Shown here: piece after piece, positions 16,220 through 26,209 of the stretch
Layout: the number at the start of each line of letters is the position of its first letter
How positions within the stretch are numbered: position 1 is the stretch's first letter
Source: Candidatus Azophilus lithoversatilis
Lineage (GTDB): Bacteria; Pseudomonadota; Gammaproteobacteria; Pseudomonadales; Azotimanducaceae
Direction of reading: 5' to 3'
Length of the DNA: 64,000 nt
NCBI GenBank assembly: GCA_028278675.1
Contig: JAQAJJ010000002.1
Span: 62,001-126,000, forward strand
Translations under genes and position numbers: made by a program
Notes under the pieces: generated by a model
Seen by the model: the letters and a program-made list of their open reading frames with translations, nothing else
The model's database searches: none
Told to the model about the DNA's origin: nothing

Positions 16220-17296
16220 CTAAAACCCCGTCAAGCGCAGGCGCAGGTCTGGGCCAAAGCGTTCGACCTCGACGATTTCGCCCGCCAGGGCTTGCTCCAA
16301 GCGATCGAGAGGCACCTCCAACAAGGGCCGGGCTTGGGCACCGAGAAACTTGGGTGCGAGATAGAGGATGAGTTCGTCGCAGAGGCCTTCCTTGAGGAAG
16401 GCTCCGGCGAGGGCCGACCCGGCTTCGACCAACACCTCGTTGCAGTGCCGCTCCGCCAAGCGGGTCAGCACTTGCGCCAAATCCACTTGTTCCGTGCCGC
16501 AGGGGATGCACTCCGCCTTGGGATGGCCGGCGGTTGCCGCGCCGGCGTGGGCGATTACGACGGTGCCGGGCGGCTCAAAAACTTGCGCATTCGCGGGGCT
16601 GCGCAGCCGGCTGTCCAGGATTACCCGCAGGGGCTGGCGCAACTTGCCGTCGCAGGCGCAGCGGTGGTCGCGCACATTCAGCCGGGGGTCGTCCGCGAGC
16701 ACGGTGCCGACGCCGGTGACCACCGCGCAGCTTTGCGCCCGCCAATGTTGAACGTCCTGGCGCGCCGCCGGGCCGGTGATCCATTGGCTTTCGCCGGATG
16801 CCATGGCGGTGCGGCCGTCGAGGGAGGCGGCCATCTTCACCCGCACCCAAGGACGGGCCAGCACCATGCGCTGCCGGTGGCCAAGGTTCAAGGCTTGCGC
16901 GTGTTCATCGTTGGCCAAGTCCACCTCAATGTTCGCCGCCTTGAGCTGCCCGAGGCCCTTGCCGTTGACCCTCGGGTCGGGGTCGAGCGCACCGACCACC
17001 ACCCGCTTGATTCCAGCTGCAATCAGGGCGTCGGTGCAGGGCGTCGTTCGCCCGTGGATCGAGCAGGGCTCCAAGCTGACGTAGGCGGTGGCGCCCGCCG
17101 CGTCCTGGCCAGCGTCCTTGAGGGCGCGAATCTCCGCGTGGTCCTGGCCGGCCCATTGATGCCAGCCGCGGCCCAACACTTGGTTGCCGCTTGCGATGAC
17201 GCAGCCCACCCTGGGATTGGGCGTGGTGGTGTAGAGGCCCTCTTTTGCGAGTTCAATCGCTTCGGTGAGGTGGGCCTGGTCGGTGCCGGTGATCAT
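16220..17296 (-). CDS. ribD: Riboflavin biosynthesis deaminase/reductase RibD
   Basis: 358 residues. The N-terminal deaminase carries [11 protein letters not shown] and [16 protein letters not shown] (zinc His-Cys-Cys site). The C-terminal reductase carries [32 protein letters not shown] and [16 protein letters not shown]. It converts the GTP-derived pyrimidine through two steps toward riboflavin. The start overlaps the nrdR stop by four bases (ATGA). Confidence 0.96.
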   Translation of the reverse strand: MITGTDQAHLTEAIELAKEGLYTTTPNPRVGCVIASGNQVLGRGWHQWAGQDHAEIRALKDAGQDAAGATAYVSLEPCSIHGRTTPCTDALIAAGIKRVVVGALDPDPRVNGKGLGQLKAANIEVDLANDEHAQALNLGHRQRMVLARPWVRVKMAASLDGRTAMASGESQWITGPAARQDVQHWRAQSCAVVTGVGTVLADDPRLNVRDHRCACDGKLRQPLRVILDSRLRSPANAQVFEPPGTVVIAHAGAATAGHPKAECIPCGTEQVDLAQVLTRLAERHCNEVLVEAGSALAGAFLKEGLCDELILYLAPKFLGAQARPLLEVPLDRLEQALAGEIVEVERFGPDLRLRLTGF

Positions 17297-17751
17297 TGCG
17301 CGCTGTCTTTGAGGCGCAGGATTTCCGACTGGAACTCGCTCACGTCCTCGAAGTTGAGGTAAACGGAGGCGAAGCGCACGTAGGCCACGGGATCGAGGTG
17401 GCGCAGTTCGCCCATGACTTCGCGGCCGAGCATCTCGGCCGCCACCTCCCGTTCGCCGGTGACCCGTATGCTGTGCTTGACGCGGTTGATCAGCGCCTCC
17501 ACGTCCTCCACCGGGACGGGGCGCTTCTCCAGGGCGGTCTGCAGGCCGCGCCGCAGCTTGCTCTCGTCAAAAGGCTCCCGGGAGCCGTCGCGCTTGACGA
17601 TTCTCGGCATGACCAGTTCGGCGGTCTCGAAGGTGGTCCAGCGCTCGCCGCAGTTGCGGCACTCCCGGCGCCGCCGCACCGACTCGCCGGCGCTGACCAG
17701 CCGCGAGTCGATTACCTTGGTGTCGTCGGTTCCGCAAAACGGGCAGTGCAT
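17293..17751 (-). CDS. nrdR: Transcriptional repressor NrdR
   Basis: 152 residues: N-terminal zinc ribbon [19 protein letters not shown] followed by an ATP-cone ([20 protein letters not shown]). It senses ATP/dATP and represses ribonucleotide reductase genes. It lies 21 bases after the glyA stop, in the usual glyA-nrdR-ribD order. Confidence 0.97.
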   Translation of the reverse strand: MHCPFCGTDDTKVIDSRLVSAGESVRRRRECRNCGERWTTFETAELVMPRIVKRDGSREPFDESKLRRGLQTALEKRPVPVEDVEALINRVKHSIRVTGEREVAAEMLGREVMGELRHLDPVAYVRFASVYLNFEDVSEFQSEILRLKDSAQ

Positions 17752-17772
17752 GGTTGGCGCATGAAGTTCAGC

Positions 17773-19032
17773 TTAGGGCGAACCATACACCGGAAAGGCT
17801 CGGCAAAGCGCCACCACCTTCTCCTTCACTGCGGCGATCTTGGCGTCGTCGTTGATGTCGCTCAACAGGTCGCACATCCAGTGGGTCAGTTCGGCGCACT
17901 CGGCCTCCTTGAAGCCCCGGGTGGTGACCGCCGGGGTGCCGATGCGCAGGCCGCTGGTGACGAACGGCGAGCGTGGGTCGCCGGGCACGGCGTTCTTGTT
18001 GACCGTGATGTTGGCGCGGCCCAAGGCGGCGTCGGCGGCCTTGCCGGTGATGCCGGTCTCGATCAGGTCGAGCAGGAACAGGTGGTTGTCGGTGCCGCCC
18101 GAGACCACCTTGTGGTCGCGCTCGATGAAGCCCTCGGCCATGGCCCGGGCGTTGGCCAGCACCTGGGCTTGGTAGTCCCGGAACTCCTGGGTCAGCGCTT
18201 CCTTGAAGCACACCGCCTTGGCGGCGATGACGTGCATCAGCGGGCCGCCCTGGGAGCCGGGGAAGAGCGCCGAGTTCAGCTTCTTTTCCACCTCCGGGTT
18301 GGCCCGCGCCAGAATCACGCCGCCCCGGGGGCCGCGCAGGGTCTTGTGGGTGGTGGACGTGGTGACATCGGCGATGGCCACCGGGCTGGGATAGAGGCCG
18401 GCAGCGACGAGCCCCGCGACGTGGGCCATGTCCACCAGCAGATAGGCGCCCACCTCGTCGGCGATGGTGCGGAACCGGGCCCAGTCCATGCGCCGCGAAT
18501 AGGCCGAGAATCCGGCCACGATCATTTTCGGTCGATGCTCATGGGCCAGGCGGGCCACCTCGTTGTAGTCCACCTCGCCGGTGTCCGGGTGCAGCCCGTA
18601 CTGCACGGCGTTGTAGAGGCGCCCGGAGAAGTTCACCTTGGCGCCGTGGGTCAGGTGCCCGCCGTGGGCGAGGCTCATGCCGAGCACGGTGTCGCCGGCC
18701 TCAAGCAGCGCCAGGTAAACCGCGGCGTTGGCCTGGGATCCGGAGTGGGGCTGCACGTTGGCGTAGTCCGCCCGGAACAGCGCCTTGACCCGTTCGATGG
18801 CCAGCACCTCGGCTTGATCGACGTACTCGCAGCCGCCGTAGTAGCGCTTGTGCGGATAGCCCTCGGCGTACTTGTTGGTCAGCGAACTGCCCTGCGCCTG
18901 CCGCACCAAGGGGCTGGCGTAGTTCTCCGAGGCGATCAGCTCGATGTGCTCCTCCTGGCGGCTGTCCTCAAGGGCGATGGCATCGGCGATTTCCGGGTCA
19001 AATGCCCGAAGGGAGGTGCAGGAATTGAACAT
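17773..19032 (-). CDS. glyA: Serine hydroxymethyltransferase
   Basis: 419 residues. Seen: [41 protein letters not shown], and the PLP-lysine segment [16 protein letters not shown]. It interconverts serine and glycine with tetrahydrofolate and is the main one-carbon source. A long antisense frame (17296-19173) covers it and is a shadow. No glycine riboswitch is evident upstream. Confidence 0.98.
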   Translation of the reverse strand: MFNSCTSLRAFDPEIADAIALEDSRQEEHIELIASENYASPLVRQAQGSSLTNKYAEGYPHKRYYGGCEYVDQAEVLAIERVKALFRADYANVQPHSGSQANAAVYLALLEAGDTVLGMSLAHGGHLTHGAKVNFSGRLYNAVQYGLHPDTGEVDYNEVARLAHEHRPKMIVAGFSAYSRRMDWARFRTIADEVGAYLLVDMAHVAGLVAAGLYPSPVAIADVTTSTTHKTLRGPRGGVILARANPEVEKKLNSALFPGSQGGPLMHVIAAKAVCFKEALTQEFRDYQAQVLANARAMAEGFIERDHKVVSGGTDNHLFLLDLIETGITGKAADAALGRANITVNKNAVPGDPRSPFVTSGLRIGTPAVTTRGFKEAECAELTHWMCDLLSDINDDAKIAAVKEKVVALCRAFPVYGSP

Positions 19033-19182
19033 CGGTGGCCTCGTAACGGCTCAAGGAAAGATGAAGAAGCGGCTATTGTAGAGCAACTGCCCGCCGCGCA
19101 AGCATTCTCGCTTCAACTTCAAGGTGAATCACGCTCAGTAACGGATTTTCGCAGGAAGAAGGCTGCGGCCTAGAACCTAGTC

Positions 19183-19270
19183 GAGGGCAGGATGCCCTCG
19201 AACCAAGGAATTCGTCTGGCTCAATAGGAGTTTCGCGCCAGCGAAACCGCAACGAACCGGAGGTTCTCGC
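19183..19270. repeat. Intergenic palindromic elements between glyA and an esterase
   Basis: GAGGGCAGGATGCCCTCG (type B palindrome) near 19183 is followed by GGAGTTTCGCGCCAGCGAAACCGCAACGAACC (type A core) near 19227. The remaining gap (19033-19182) shows no gene. Confidence 0.75.
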
Positions 19271-19299
19271 CCTTGGAGCGGCGCTCGCTGGAGCGTCGT

Positions 19300-20931
19300 C
19301 TATCCACTCCTGCCGGAAAACGCCTGGTCCATGGCGTCGAGCTTGGCCTTGCGCAGGTTCTTGATGACCCTGGGTGCTGCCGCCAGTTCGAGGGCCGCGT
19401 CTTCGGCCGGTTCGTAGCGCGGCCAGTGCGGCAGGCCTTCGCCGTTGGGGTCACCGGTCTTGGCGAAGTTGGTCCAGTAGCCGACCAGCAGCCGGGAGAC
19501 TTCAACGTCGCTCGGGCGCGGGGTGCGGGATGCGCCGCCGACGGTGGTGGCGATGTTGCCGAAAGCGTAGGCGATCTCGGCGGCATGGTAGGCGCCCAGT
19601 CCGGTGCCGTAGTCGCCGCCGAGATCCGGCACATGGCTGAAGAAGTAAAGATAAGCGGGTTCCGGGAAGGGCGCCAGCGCCCGGGCCCAGGTCCGCATCT
19701 GCCAGGCGAACAGGACGTCGGAGCGAATCTGCTGTTGCGCCCGCTGGATGCTGATCTCGGCATCGTCCGCATAGGCTTCTAGGATGGTCTCGGCCCGCCC
19801 GCCCCACGCCTGCTCGACGCCCGCCCGATAGGCGTCGGCGTCCTGCTCCGTGAAGTCCACCCAAAGGGTGGTGCCTTCGTCGGCGTTCGAGCCGATCATT
19901 GTGGGCACCCGGTTGTGGGCGCCGGCGGCGAAGATCTCCGACATCTGCGCCGGGAAGGTATGCCCGTCCACGTTGACCAAGGTGCCGGGGTTCCATTGCG
20001 CTTGCGCGACCTTCGCATAGAGGGTTTCGGCGGGAATGGCCCTGAGTGCGGCCAAGTCCTGGGTGCCGAGCACTTCACCGAGCTCAGCGCCGACCGCGTG
20101 GGCGGAGCGCGCCGACTGCGGCGTGGTGCCGGCCTGGTCCAAGTGCGGATGGGGTGCGAAGCAGCCCCCGGATTGGCCGATGGCGCGGTGAAACAGTCCC
20201 TTGGCCAAGGGAGTCGCCACCTGGTAGCAAACGCTCCAGGAGCCGGCGGACTCACCGAAGATCGTGACGTTGTCCGGATCCCCGCCGAAGGCGGCGATGT
20301 TTGCCTGCACCCACTGCAAGGCGGCGGTCTGGTCCTGAATGCCTTGGTTGCCGGAGGCCTGGTGCGCGGACTCCTCGGTCAAGGCCTCGTGGGCGAAGAA
20401 GCCCAGTGCCCCCAGCCGGTAGTTGATGCTGACCAGCACGACGCCCTGCTCGGTCAAGGCCGCGCCGTCATAGACGTCGAGATGGCCGTGGCCGATCAAC
20501 AGCGCCCCGCCGTGGATCCAGACCATCACCGGCGCGTTGTCGCCGGGGTTGGATCGGGTCCAGACGTTCAGATGGAGGCAGTCCTCGCTGCGGGGGATGT
20601 CGCCCCGGTCGTAGAAGCCGTCGATTCGGTTTTGCCAGCAGGGTGTGCCGAATTCCACCGCGTCGCGAACCGCGGTCCACGAGGGGTGCGGCTGCGGCGG
20701 CTGCCAGCGCCGTTCGCCCACCGGCGGGGCGGCGTAGGGAATGCCCCGAAAGGTGCGCAGGTCGCCGTCCGCGACGCCGCGCACCGGCCCATTGGCGGTG
20801 ACCACCAGGTTGGCGGAGGCGGCGGCAGCCTCGGCATCGCCGCCCTCACCGCCCCCGCTGCAGGACGCGGCGCAGGAGACCAATCCCAGAATGAGTGGAA
20901 TCCATGCCAGCCCCGGTCGTCCTCGCTTCAA
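19300..20931 (-). CDS. Type-B carboxylesterase, probable lipoprotein
   Basis: 543 residues. The N-terminus ends in a lipobox-like LGLVSCAAS followed by a Gly/Glu/Ala linker, so outer-membrane or periplasmic anchoring is likely. The carboxylesterase B fold is clear: FRGIPYAAPPVGERRW, EDCLHLNVW, IHGGALLIG (oxyanion), nucleophile FGESAGSWS, acid in SNADEGTTLW and His in GAYHAAEIAY. It hydrolyses carboxylic esters; the physiological substrate is unknown. It stands alone, with repeats on its 3' side and radA about 115 bases beyond its start on the same strand. Confidence 0.88.
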   Translation of the reverse strand: MKRGRPGLAWIPLILGLVSCAASCSGGGEGGDAEAAAASANLVVTANGPVRGVADGDLRTFRGIPYAAPPVGERRWQPPQPHPSWTAVRDAVEFGTPCWQNRIDGFYDRGDIPRSEDCLHLNVWTRSNPGDNAPVMVWIHGGALLIGHGHLDVYDGAALTEQGVVLVSINYRLGALGFFAHEALTEESAHQASGNQGIQDQTAALQWVQANIAAFGGDPDNVTIFGESAGSWSVCYQVATPLAKGLFHRAIGQSGGCFAPHPHLDQAGTTPQSARSAHAVGAELGEVLGTQDLAALRAIPAETLYAKVAQAQWNPGTLVNVDGHTFPAQMSEIFAAGAHNRVPTMIGSNADEGTTLWVDFTEQDADAYRAGVEQAWGGRAETILEAYADDAEISIQRAQQQIRSDVLFAWQMRTWARALAPFPEPAYLYFFSHVPDLGGDYGTGLGAYHAAEIAYAFGNIATTVGGASRTPRPSDVEVSRLLVGYWTNFAKTGDPNGEGLPHWPRYEPAEDAALELAAAPRVIKNLRKAKLDAMDQAFSGRSG

Positions 20932-21046
20932 GGGATTCCCCTGAGGTTCCGGCGCGAATCTACGGTTCGCGCCGGATCGGTTCGAGATTCGTCCCAGTGA
21001 TGCGCGGGTTGATTCACGGCAAATGCTCCTTGTTGAGGCTTTGGGG

Positions 21047-22408
21047 TTAGGGCAGTCCGGCCACCACGTCCAACGCAGCGCCCAAGGTCTTGACGCCGTG
21101 CACCGCCATTCCCTTGATCGGGTCGCGGGGCTGGTTGGCGTGGGGGGCGATGGCCGTCTTGAAGCCGTGCTTGCGGGCTTCGCGCAGGCGCTCCTGGCCG
21201 TTGGCCACAGGTCGCACTTCGCCGGTCAGACCCAGCTCTCCAAACACGATCAGATCCTTTGGCAAGGCGCGGTTGCGCAGCGACGACAGCACCGCCAGCA
21301 GCGCCGCCAGATCGCCGCCCGTCTCGGCGATGCGCACGCCGCCCACGACGTTGGCGAAGACATCCTGATCCGCCAATTGGATGCCGCAGTGGCGGTGCAG
21401 CACTGCGAGGTGCATGGCGAGGCGCTGCTGGTCCAGGCCCACGGCCACCCGCCGGGGGTAGCCGCCCTGCACGTCGTCCACCAGCGCCTGCAGCTCGACC
21501 AGGATGGGCCTCGTGCCTTCCCAGACCACCGTGGCGACGCTGCCGGGGGACTGCGCCTCGCCGCGCTGCAGGAAGATCGCCGATGGATTGGCGACTTCCC
21601 GCATGCCCTTGCCGGTCATGGCGAATACGCCGAGTTCGTTGACCGCCCCGAAGCGGTTTTTCAACCCGCGAAGGGTGCGGTAGCGGCTGCCGGCGGGACT
21701 GTCGAGCATCATGAAGCAGTCGATCATGTGCTCAAGCACCTTGGGTCCGGCGAGGTTGCCCTCCTTGGTAATGTGGCCGACCAGCACCACCGCGGCGCCG
21801 GTGCCCTTGGCCAGGCGGGTGAAGTAGGCGGCGGTCTCCCGCACTTGGCTGACGCTGCCCGGCATGCCGTCGATGCTCTCCAATTGCATGACCTGAACGG
21901 AATCGAGCACTACGAGGCTGGGTTTTCGCTCCTCGATCAGGCCAGCGATGGTTTCCGCCCGGGTTTCCGCAGCCACTTCCAAGTTGCCGGCCGGCAGCCC
22001 CAGCCGCTCCGAGCGCAGGGCCAACTGCTGCAGAGACTCCTCGCCAGTGACGTAGAGCACCGGGCATTGCTGGGCCACGCCGGCGCAGACCTGCAGCAGC
22101 AGGGTGCTCTTGCCGGCGCCGGGGTCGCCGCCGATCAATACCACCGAGCCGGGTACCAAGCCGCCGCCGAGCACCCGGTCGAGCTCACCGAAGCCGGTGG
22201 GGAGCCGTCCTGCGGCCTCCGTCTCCACCTCCGAAAGCTTGCGCACTTGTGCCTCGGCGCCGCTGAACCCCAGCTTGGTCGCGGGTGTCGCGCCGATGCG
22301 CAGCTTGGACAGGCTGTTCCACTCGCTGCAGGCGCTGCACTGGCCCTGCCACTGCACATGCTCCGCGCCGCAGGCGGAGCAGACGTAAATCGTTTGGGGC
22401 TTGGCCAC
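21047..22408 (-). CDS. radA: DNA repair protein RadA (Sms)
   Basis: 453 residues: Cys4 zinc finger VCSACG..CSACSEW, Walker A GGDPGAGKST, the RadA-specific LKNRFGAVNELGVFAM, and a Lon-like C-terminal domain (ADQDVFANVVGG). It is a RecA-like helicase promoting branch migration in recombination. It is downstream of dnaB with a 12-base gap on the same strand. Confidence 0.97.
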   Translation of the reverse strand: MAKPQTIYVCSACGAEHVQWQGQCSACSEWNSLSKLRIGATPATKLGFSGAEAQVRKLSEVETEAAGRLPTGFGELDRVLGGGLVPGSVVLIGGDPGAGKSTLLLQVCAGVAQQCPVLYVTGEESLQQLALRSERLGLPAGNLEVAAETRAETIAGLIEERKPSLVVLDSVQVMQLESIDGMPGSVSQVRETAAYFTRLAKGTGAAVVLVGHITKEGNLAGPKVLEHMIDCFMMLDSPAGSRYRTLRGLKNRFGAVNELGVFAMTGKGMREVANPSAIFLQRGEAQSPGSVATVVWEGTRPILVELQALVDDVQGGYPRRVAVGLDQQRLAMHLAVLHRHCGIQLADQDVFANVVGGVRIAETGGDLAALLAVLSSLRNRALPKDLIVFGELGLTGEVRPVANGQERLREARKHGFKTAIAPHANQPRDPIKGMAVHGVKTLGAALDVVAGLP

Positions 22409-22420
22409 GGAACTAGGCGG

Positions 22421-23812
22421 TTAGGGCGGTTCGAGGTCGTCGTAACGGCCAGGCGCCAGGCTTTCAAACTTCGTCAGCTCGCCGAGGAAGCTGAGCCGTA
22501 TGGTGCCGGTGACGCCATTGCGCTGCTTGCCGATGTTGATTTCGGCGACTCCCTTGTCCGGGGAGTCCTCGTTGTACACCTCGTCACGGTAGATGAACAG
22601 GATCAGGTCGGCGTCCTGTTCGATGGCACCGGAGTCGCGCAGGTCGGCCATCATGGGCCGTTTGTTCTGCCGCTTTTCCACGTCCCGATTGAGCTGCGAG
22701 AGCGCCAGCACAGGGCACCGCATTTCCTTCGCCAAGGCTTTCAATGAACGGGAAATCTCCGAAATTTCATTGGTCCGGTTCTCGGGCGAGCCCGCGATGC
22801 GCATCAATTGCAGATAATCCACCACGATCAGGCCGATGCCGCCCGCTTCCCGCGAAACCCGCCGCACCCGAGCGCGCAGTTCGCCTGGCGTCAGCGCGGG
22901 GGTGTCATCGATGTAGAGCGGCCGATCCTTGAGCCGCGCCACTTCGGCGCTGAACTTGGTCCAGTCATAATCCTCGAGTTCGCCGATGCGCATGCGGCTC
23001 TGATCGATGCGCGCCAAGGAGGACAGCAAGCGCAGCACGAGCTGCTCGGCGGCCATTTCGAGGCTGAACACCACGCTTGGCTTGTCGCACTGCACCACCG
23101 CGTACTCGACGATGTTCATGGCGAAGGAAGTCTTGCCCATGGAGGGTCGTCCAGCGATGACGATCAGGTCGGAGTCCTTGAAGCCGGCGGTCTTCTTGTC
23201 CAGGTCCTCGAAGCCGCTTGGCAGGCCGGGCAATTGGCCTTGGTTCTCGTAGAGCTTGCGCAATTCCTCGGCAGCCCGATGCAGCATGGGCGTCACCGGC
23301 TGCGGCCCTTCATCGCCAATGCGCCGTTCGGCGATGCCGAAGACCTCGCTCTCGGCGAGTTCCACCAGGTCGTCGCCGCTGCGTCCGTCGGGGTCGAAAC
23401 CCGCTTCCACGATGCGCTGTCCGGCGCGGATCAACTGCCGGAGGGTGGAGCGCTCGCGCACGATGCGCGCGTAAGCGGCGGCGTTGCTGGCGCCCGGCGT
23501 GTTTTCCGCCAGATCCGCCAGATAGGCGGCGCCGCCAATGCGGTCGAGCTGGCCGTTGCTGGTGAGCACCTCAGCCACAGTGATGGCGTCTATGGGCTGA
23601 TTGTCCCGCCACAGCCGGTCCATGGCATCGAAGACGATTTTGTGCTCGGAGCGGTAGAAGTCGTTGACGTTGAGGACGTCGATCACATCAATCCAAGCGT
23701 CAGGCTTCAGCATGAGGCTGCCGAGCACCGATTGCTCCGCCTCAATCGAGTGCGGCGGAACCTTCAGCGGGCGCGGGTCCGCAGATTCGTTTGTGGGCGC
23801 TGGTTCGGACAC
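22421..23812 (-). CDS. dnaB: Replicative DNA helicase DnaB
   Basis: 463 residues. N-terminal domain: PPHSIEAEQSVLGSLM. RecA domain: Walker A AGRPSMGKTSFAMN, Walker B VDYLQLM, arginine-finger region KRQNKRPMMADLRDSGAIEQDADLI. It unwinds DNA at the fork. It is divergent from the haem receptor gene, with 174 bases between the starts. Confidence 0.98.
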   Translation of the reverse strand: MSEPAPTNESADPRPLKVPPHSIEAEQSVLGSLMLKPDAWIDVIDVLNVNDFYRSEHKIVFDAMDRLWRDNQPIDAITVAEVLTSNGQLDRIGGAAYLADLAENTPGASNAAAYARIVRERSTLRQLIRAGQRIVEAGFDPDGRSGDDLVELAESEVFGIAERRIGDEGPQPVTPMLHRAAEELRKLYENQGQLPGLPSGFEDLDKKTAGFKDSDLIVIAGRPSMGKTSFAMNIVEYAVVQCDKPSVVFSLEMAAEQLVLRLLSSLARIDQSRMRIGELEDYDWTKFSAEVARLKDRPLYIDDTPALTPGELRARVRRVSREAGGIGLIVVDYLQLMRIAGSPENRTNEISEISRSLKALAKEMRCPVLALSQLNRDVEKRQNKRPMMADLRDSGAIEQDADLILFIYRDEVYNEDSPDKGVAEINIGKQRNGVTGTIRLSFLGELTKFESLAPGRYDDLEPP

Positions 23813-23935
23813 GACACCGAGTGTTTAAGTGGACTGAGCAGACCGGAAATCGTCATTCTTTCCCGCCAGCATTGCAAGCGAAAGTTTTGCCACGAGGGGG
23901 CAAAAAGACGGTTGCCTTCCATCCCCGATCGTGTT

Positions 23936-23976
23936 TTACTAATGCAAATGCGACTATTTCGCATTTGCATTAGTAA
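23936..23976. promoter_or_regulatory. Palindromic operator (Fur-like) upstream of haem receptor
   Basis: TTACTAATGCAAATGCGA-CTATT-TCGCATTTGCATTAGTAA is a perfect inverted repeat with 18-base arms. It ends one base before the AAGGAG ribosome site of the receptor. The inner part (AATGCG..CGCATT) resembles the ATGAGAAT-type halves of Fur boxes. Given the haem genes, iron or haem-responsive repression is the natural reading; binding of Fur itself is inferred. Confidence 0.75.
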
Positions 23977-23986
23977 GGAGATCAGA

Positions 23987-26209
23987 ATGTTTACCGCTGC
24001 CTGCCGCGCCGCCCTTGGCCTGTTGTGCGCCAGCCTTGCATCCGCCGACGTGGAACCCGAACCCCTCGTCGAAGAGACGATCACTGTGGTCGGAACCCGC
24101 ACGGAGCACAGCTTTGAAGAGGTGGCCGCCACCGTGTCGGTGACCACCGCTGAGGACATCGAGCGGCGCTTGGCGCGCAACATTGCTGATCTCGTGCGTT
24201 TCGAGCCAGGCGTCACTGTCGCCGGCGGCGGGCGCTTCGGTCTCGACGGCTTCACCATCCGCGGCATTGGCGGCAATCGCGTATTGACGCTGGTGGATGG
24301 TGTGCGGGTGCCGGATGAGTTCTCGTTCGGCCCGTTTCTGTCGGCGCGCCGGGACTTCGTGGATGTGGATAGCCTAAGCCGCGCCGAGATCGCCCGAGGG
24401 CCGATCTCCGCCCTATACGGCAGCGATGCGCTGGGCGGGGTGGTCGCGTTCACGACCAAGGCCCCGCAGGACTATCTGGACGAGGACCGGCACCGGCACT
24501 TGGAACTGAAGGCCGGCCACACGAGCGCGGACGACAGCCTCATGGCAGCGGTCACCGCGGCGGCGGGCGGTGGCCGGCTTTCCGCCCTGCTGCACTTTTC
24601 CCAGCGCCAGGGACACGAGCGGGACAACGGCGGCAACGCCGCCGGTGCCGGTCCAGCGCGAGAGCGCCCCGATCCGCAATCCATCGACACCGCCAATCTC
24701 ACGGCCAAGTTCGCCTTCGCGCCGAGCAACGCGCACCGCTTCACCTTGGGCTTCGACGACTACCGCAACGAAACCGACACCCAGATCCTGTCGGATTACG
24801 GTCTCTCCGTGTTTGGCGCGACCATCGACCGACGCAACGCCCGGGATGCGCGCGACCGGCAGCGATGGTCCCTCGCCTATCGCTTCACGGGCGTCACCGC
24901 ATTCGCGGACAGCGTGCACTTGGTCGGCTACGAACAGCGCTCGAAGACCGAGCAGTCCACGTTGGAAGACCGCACCACGCGCACCCGCGCCGTCCAGACG
25001 CGGACCCGCGACGCCGAGTACAAGCAGAAGATCCGCGGTGCCTACGCGCAGTTCGGCAAGGTCTTCGACCTTGGCCCATCGCGGCACCTAGTCACCTACG
25101 GAGCGGACTACTACGAGACCGACAACCTGTCGTTGCGCGACGGCGCGACCTTTGACGCGACCGGGGCGCCGATGCGCGAGTTCCATCCCTACCCGACAAG
25201 GGATTTTCCGCCCACGAAGGTCGTGCAGATCGGCATCTTGGCGCAGGACGAGATATCGCTCTTCGATGGTCGGCTGCTGCTCTCCCCCGGTGTGCGCTTC
25301 GACCGTTTCGACGCCGACGCCGCGCCGGACGCCGTCTATTTCGTCGGCAATCCGGGCTCCCCTGCGCCGGAGGACTACGCGGATTCCGAGGTCACGGTAA
25401 AAATGGGCGCCGTATGGGCCGCCGGACACCACACTTCGCTGTTCGTCCGCTACAGCGAAGGCTTTCGGGCGCCGCCGTACGACGACGTCAACGTCGGGTT
25501 CACCAACTTCCTCGGCGGCTACAAGACGGTATCCAGTCCCAGCCTGTCCTCCGAGCGCAGTCAAGGGGTGGAAGCGGGCCTGCGGTGGTTCGGAGACGCT
25601 GGCCAGATGCGCTTCTCCGCGTTCCGCAATACCTATGACGACTTCATCGAGTCGTTCGCAGTTGCCCCGGCCTTCGCGGGGAGTCGCGGCGTGGATCCGC
25701 AGGACGGCCTGCTGACCTTTCAGTCCGTCAACCGCGCCCAGGTGCGCATCGACGGCGCCGAACTGTCGGCGCTCCTGGACGTCGCGCGCTGGCTGGCCGG
25801 GCAGCAGGATGTGACCTTGCAGGCGGCGATCGCCTGGGCGCAGGGCAGGGACCGGGAGAGCGGCGAGCCGCTCAACAGCATTGAACCCCTGACGGCGGTG
25901 CTTGGGTTGGGTTACGAAGCGCCGAGCGGCCGCTGGGGTGCCCAACTTCGGTGGACGCTGGTGGCTGGCAAGGATGTCTCCGAGATCGACGCAGCCGAGA
26001 CGCGGATTCCGACCAGCGGATATGGCATCGTGGACCTCCTCGGCCACGTGCGCCTTACCGATCGCATCCGGCTGAACGTCGGGCTGTTCAACCTTGCCGA
26101 TCGAACCTATCTGCGTTGGGCTGACACGGCGGCCATTGGCCAGGACGCGCCCACTCGATTCACGCAGCCCGGCTTCCACGCCGGCGTCACCCTGCGAGCG
26201 GAGCTTTGA
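23987..26209 (+). CDS. TonB-dependent haem/haemoglobin outer-membrane receptor
   Basis: 740 residues from ATG 23987 (AAGGAG seven bases before); the track's earlier start is inside the dnaB antisense. A signal peptide (LGLLCASLASA) is followed by a TonB-box-like EETITVVG, a plug domain (IADLVRFEPGVTV..IRGIGGNRVLTLVDG..IARGPISALYGSDALGGVVAF) and a barrel. The barrel has the haem-receptor FRAP box (YSEGFRAPPYDDVNVGF). The last residues are LRAEL rather than the usual aromatic, which is slightly atypical. Neighbouring HmuTUV and an IsdG-like enzyme support haem rather than siderophore as substrate. Confidence 0.9.
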   Translation: MFTAACRAALGLLCASLASADVEPEPLVEETITVVGTRTEHSFEEVAATVSVTTAEDIERRLARNIADLVRFEPGVTVAGGGRFGLDGFTIRGIGGNRVLTLVDGVRVPDEFSFGPFLSARRDFVDVDSLSRAEIARGPISALYGSDALGGVVAFTTKAPQDYLDEDRHRHLELKAGHTSADDSLMAAVTAAAGGGRLSALLHFSQRQGHERDNGGNAAGAGPARERPDPQSIDTANLTAKFAFAPSNAHRFTLGFDDYRNETDTQILSDYGLSVFGATIDRRNARDARDRQRWSLAYRFTGVTAFADSVHLVGYEQRSKTEQSTLEDRTTRTRAVQTRTRDAEYKQKIRGAYAQFGKVFDLGPSRHLVTYGADYYETDNLSLRDGATFDATGAPMREFHPYPTRDFPPTKVVQIGILAQDEISLFDGRLLLSPGVRFDRFDADAAPDAVYFVGNPGSPAPEDYADSEVTVKMGAVWAAGHHTSLFVRYSEGFRAPPYDDVNVGFTNFLGGYKTVSSPSLSSERSQGVEAGLRWFGDAGQMRFSAFRNTYDDFIESFAVAPAFAGSRGVDPQDGLLTFQSVNRAQVRIDGAELSALLDVARWLAGQQDVTLQAAIAWAQGRDRESGEPLNSIEPLTAVLGLGYEAPSGRWGAQLRWTLVAGKDVSEIDAAETRIPTSGYGIVDLLGHVRLTDRIRLNVGLFNLADRTYLRWADTAAIGQDAPTRFTQPGFHAGVTLRAEL

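Noticed and set aside
17296-19173. Plus-strand ORF of 625 residues
   Set aside because: Shadow of nrdR and glyA on the other strand; Gly/His/Val-rich mirror composition.
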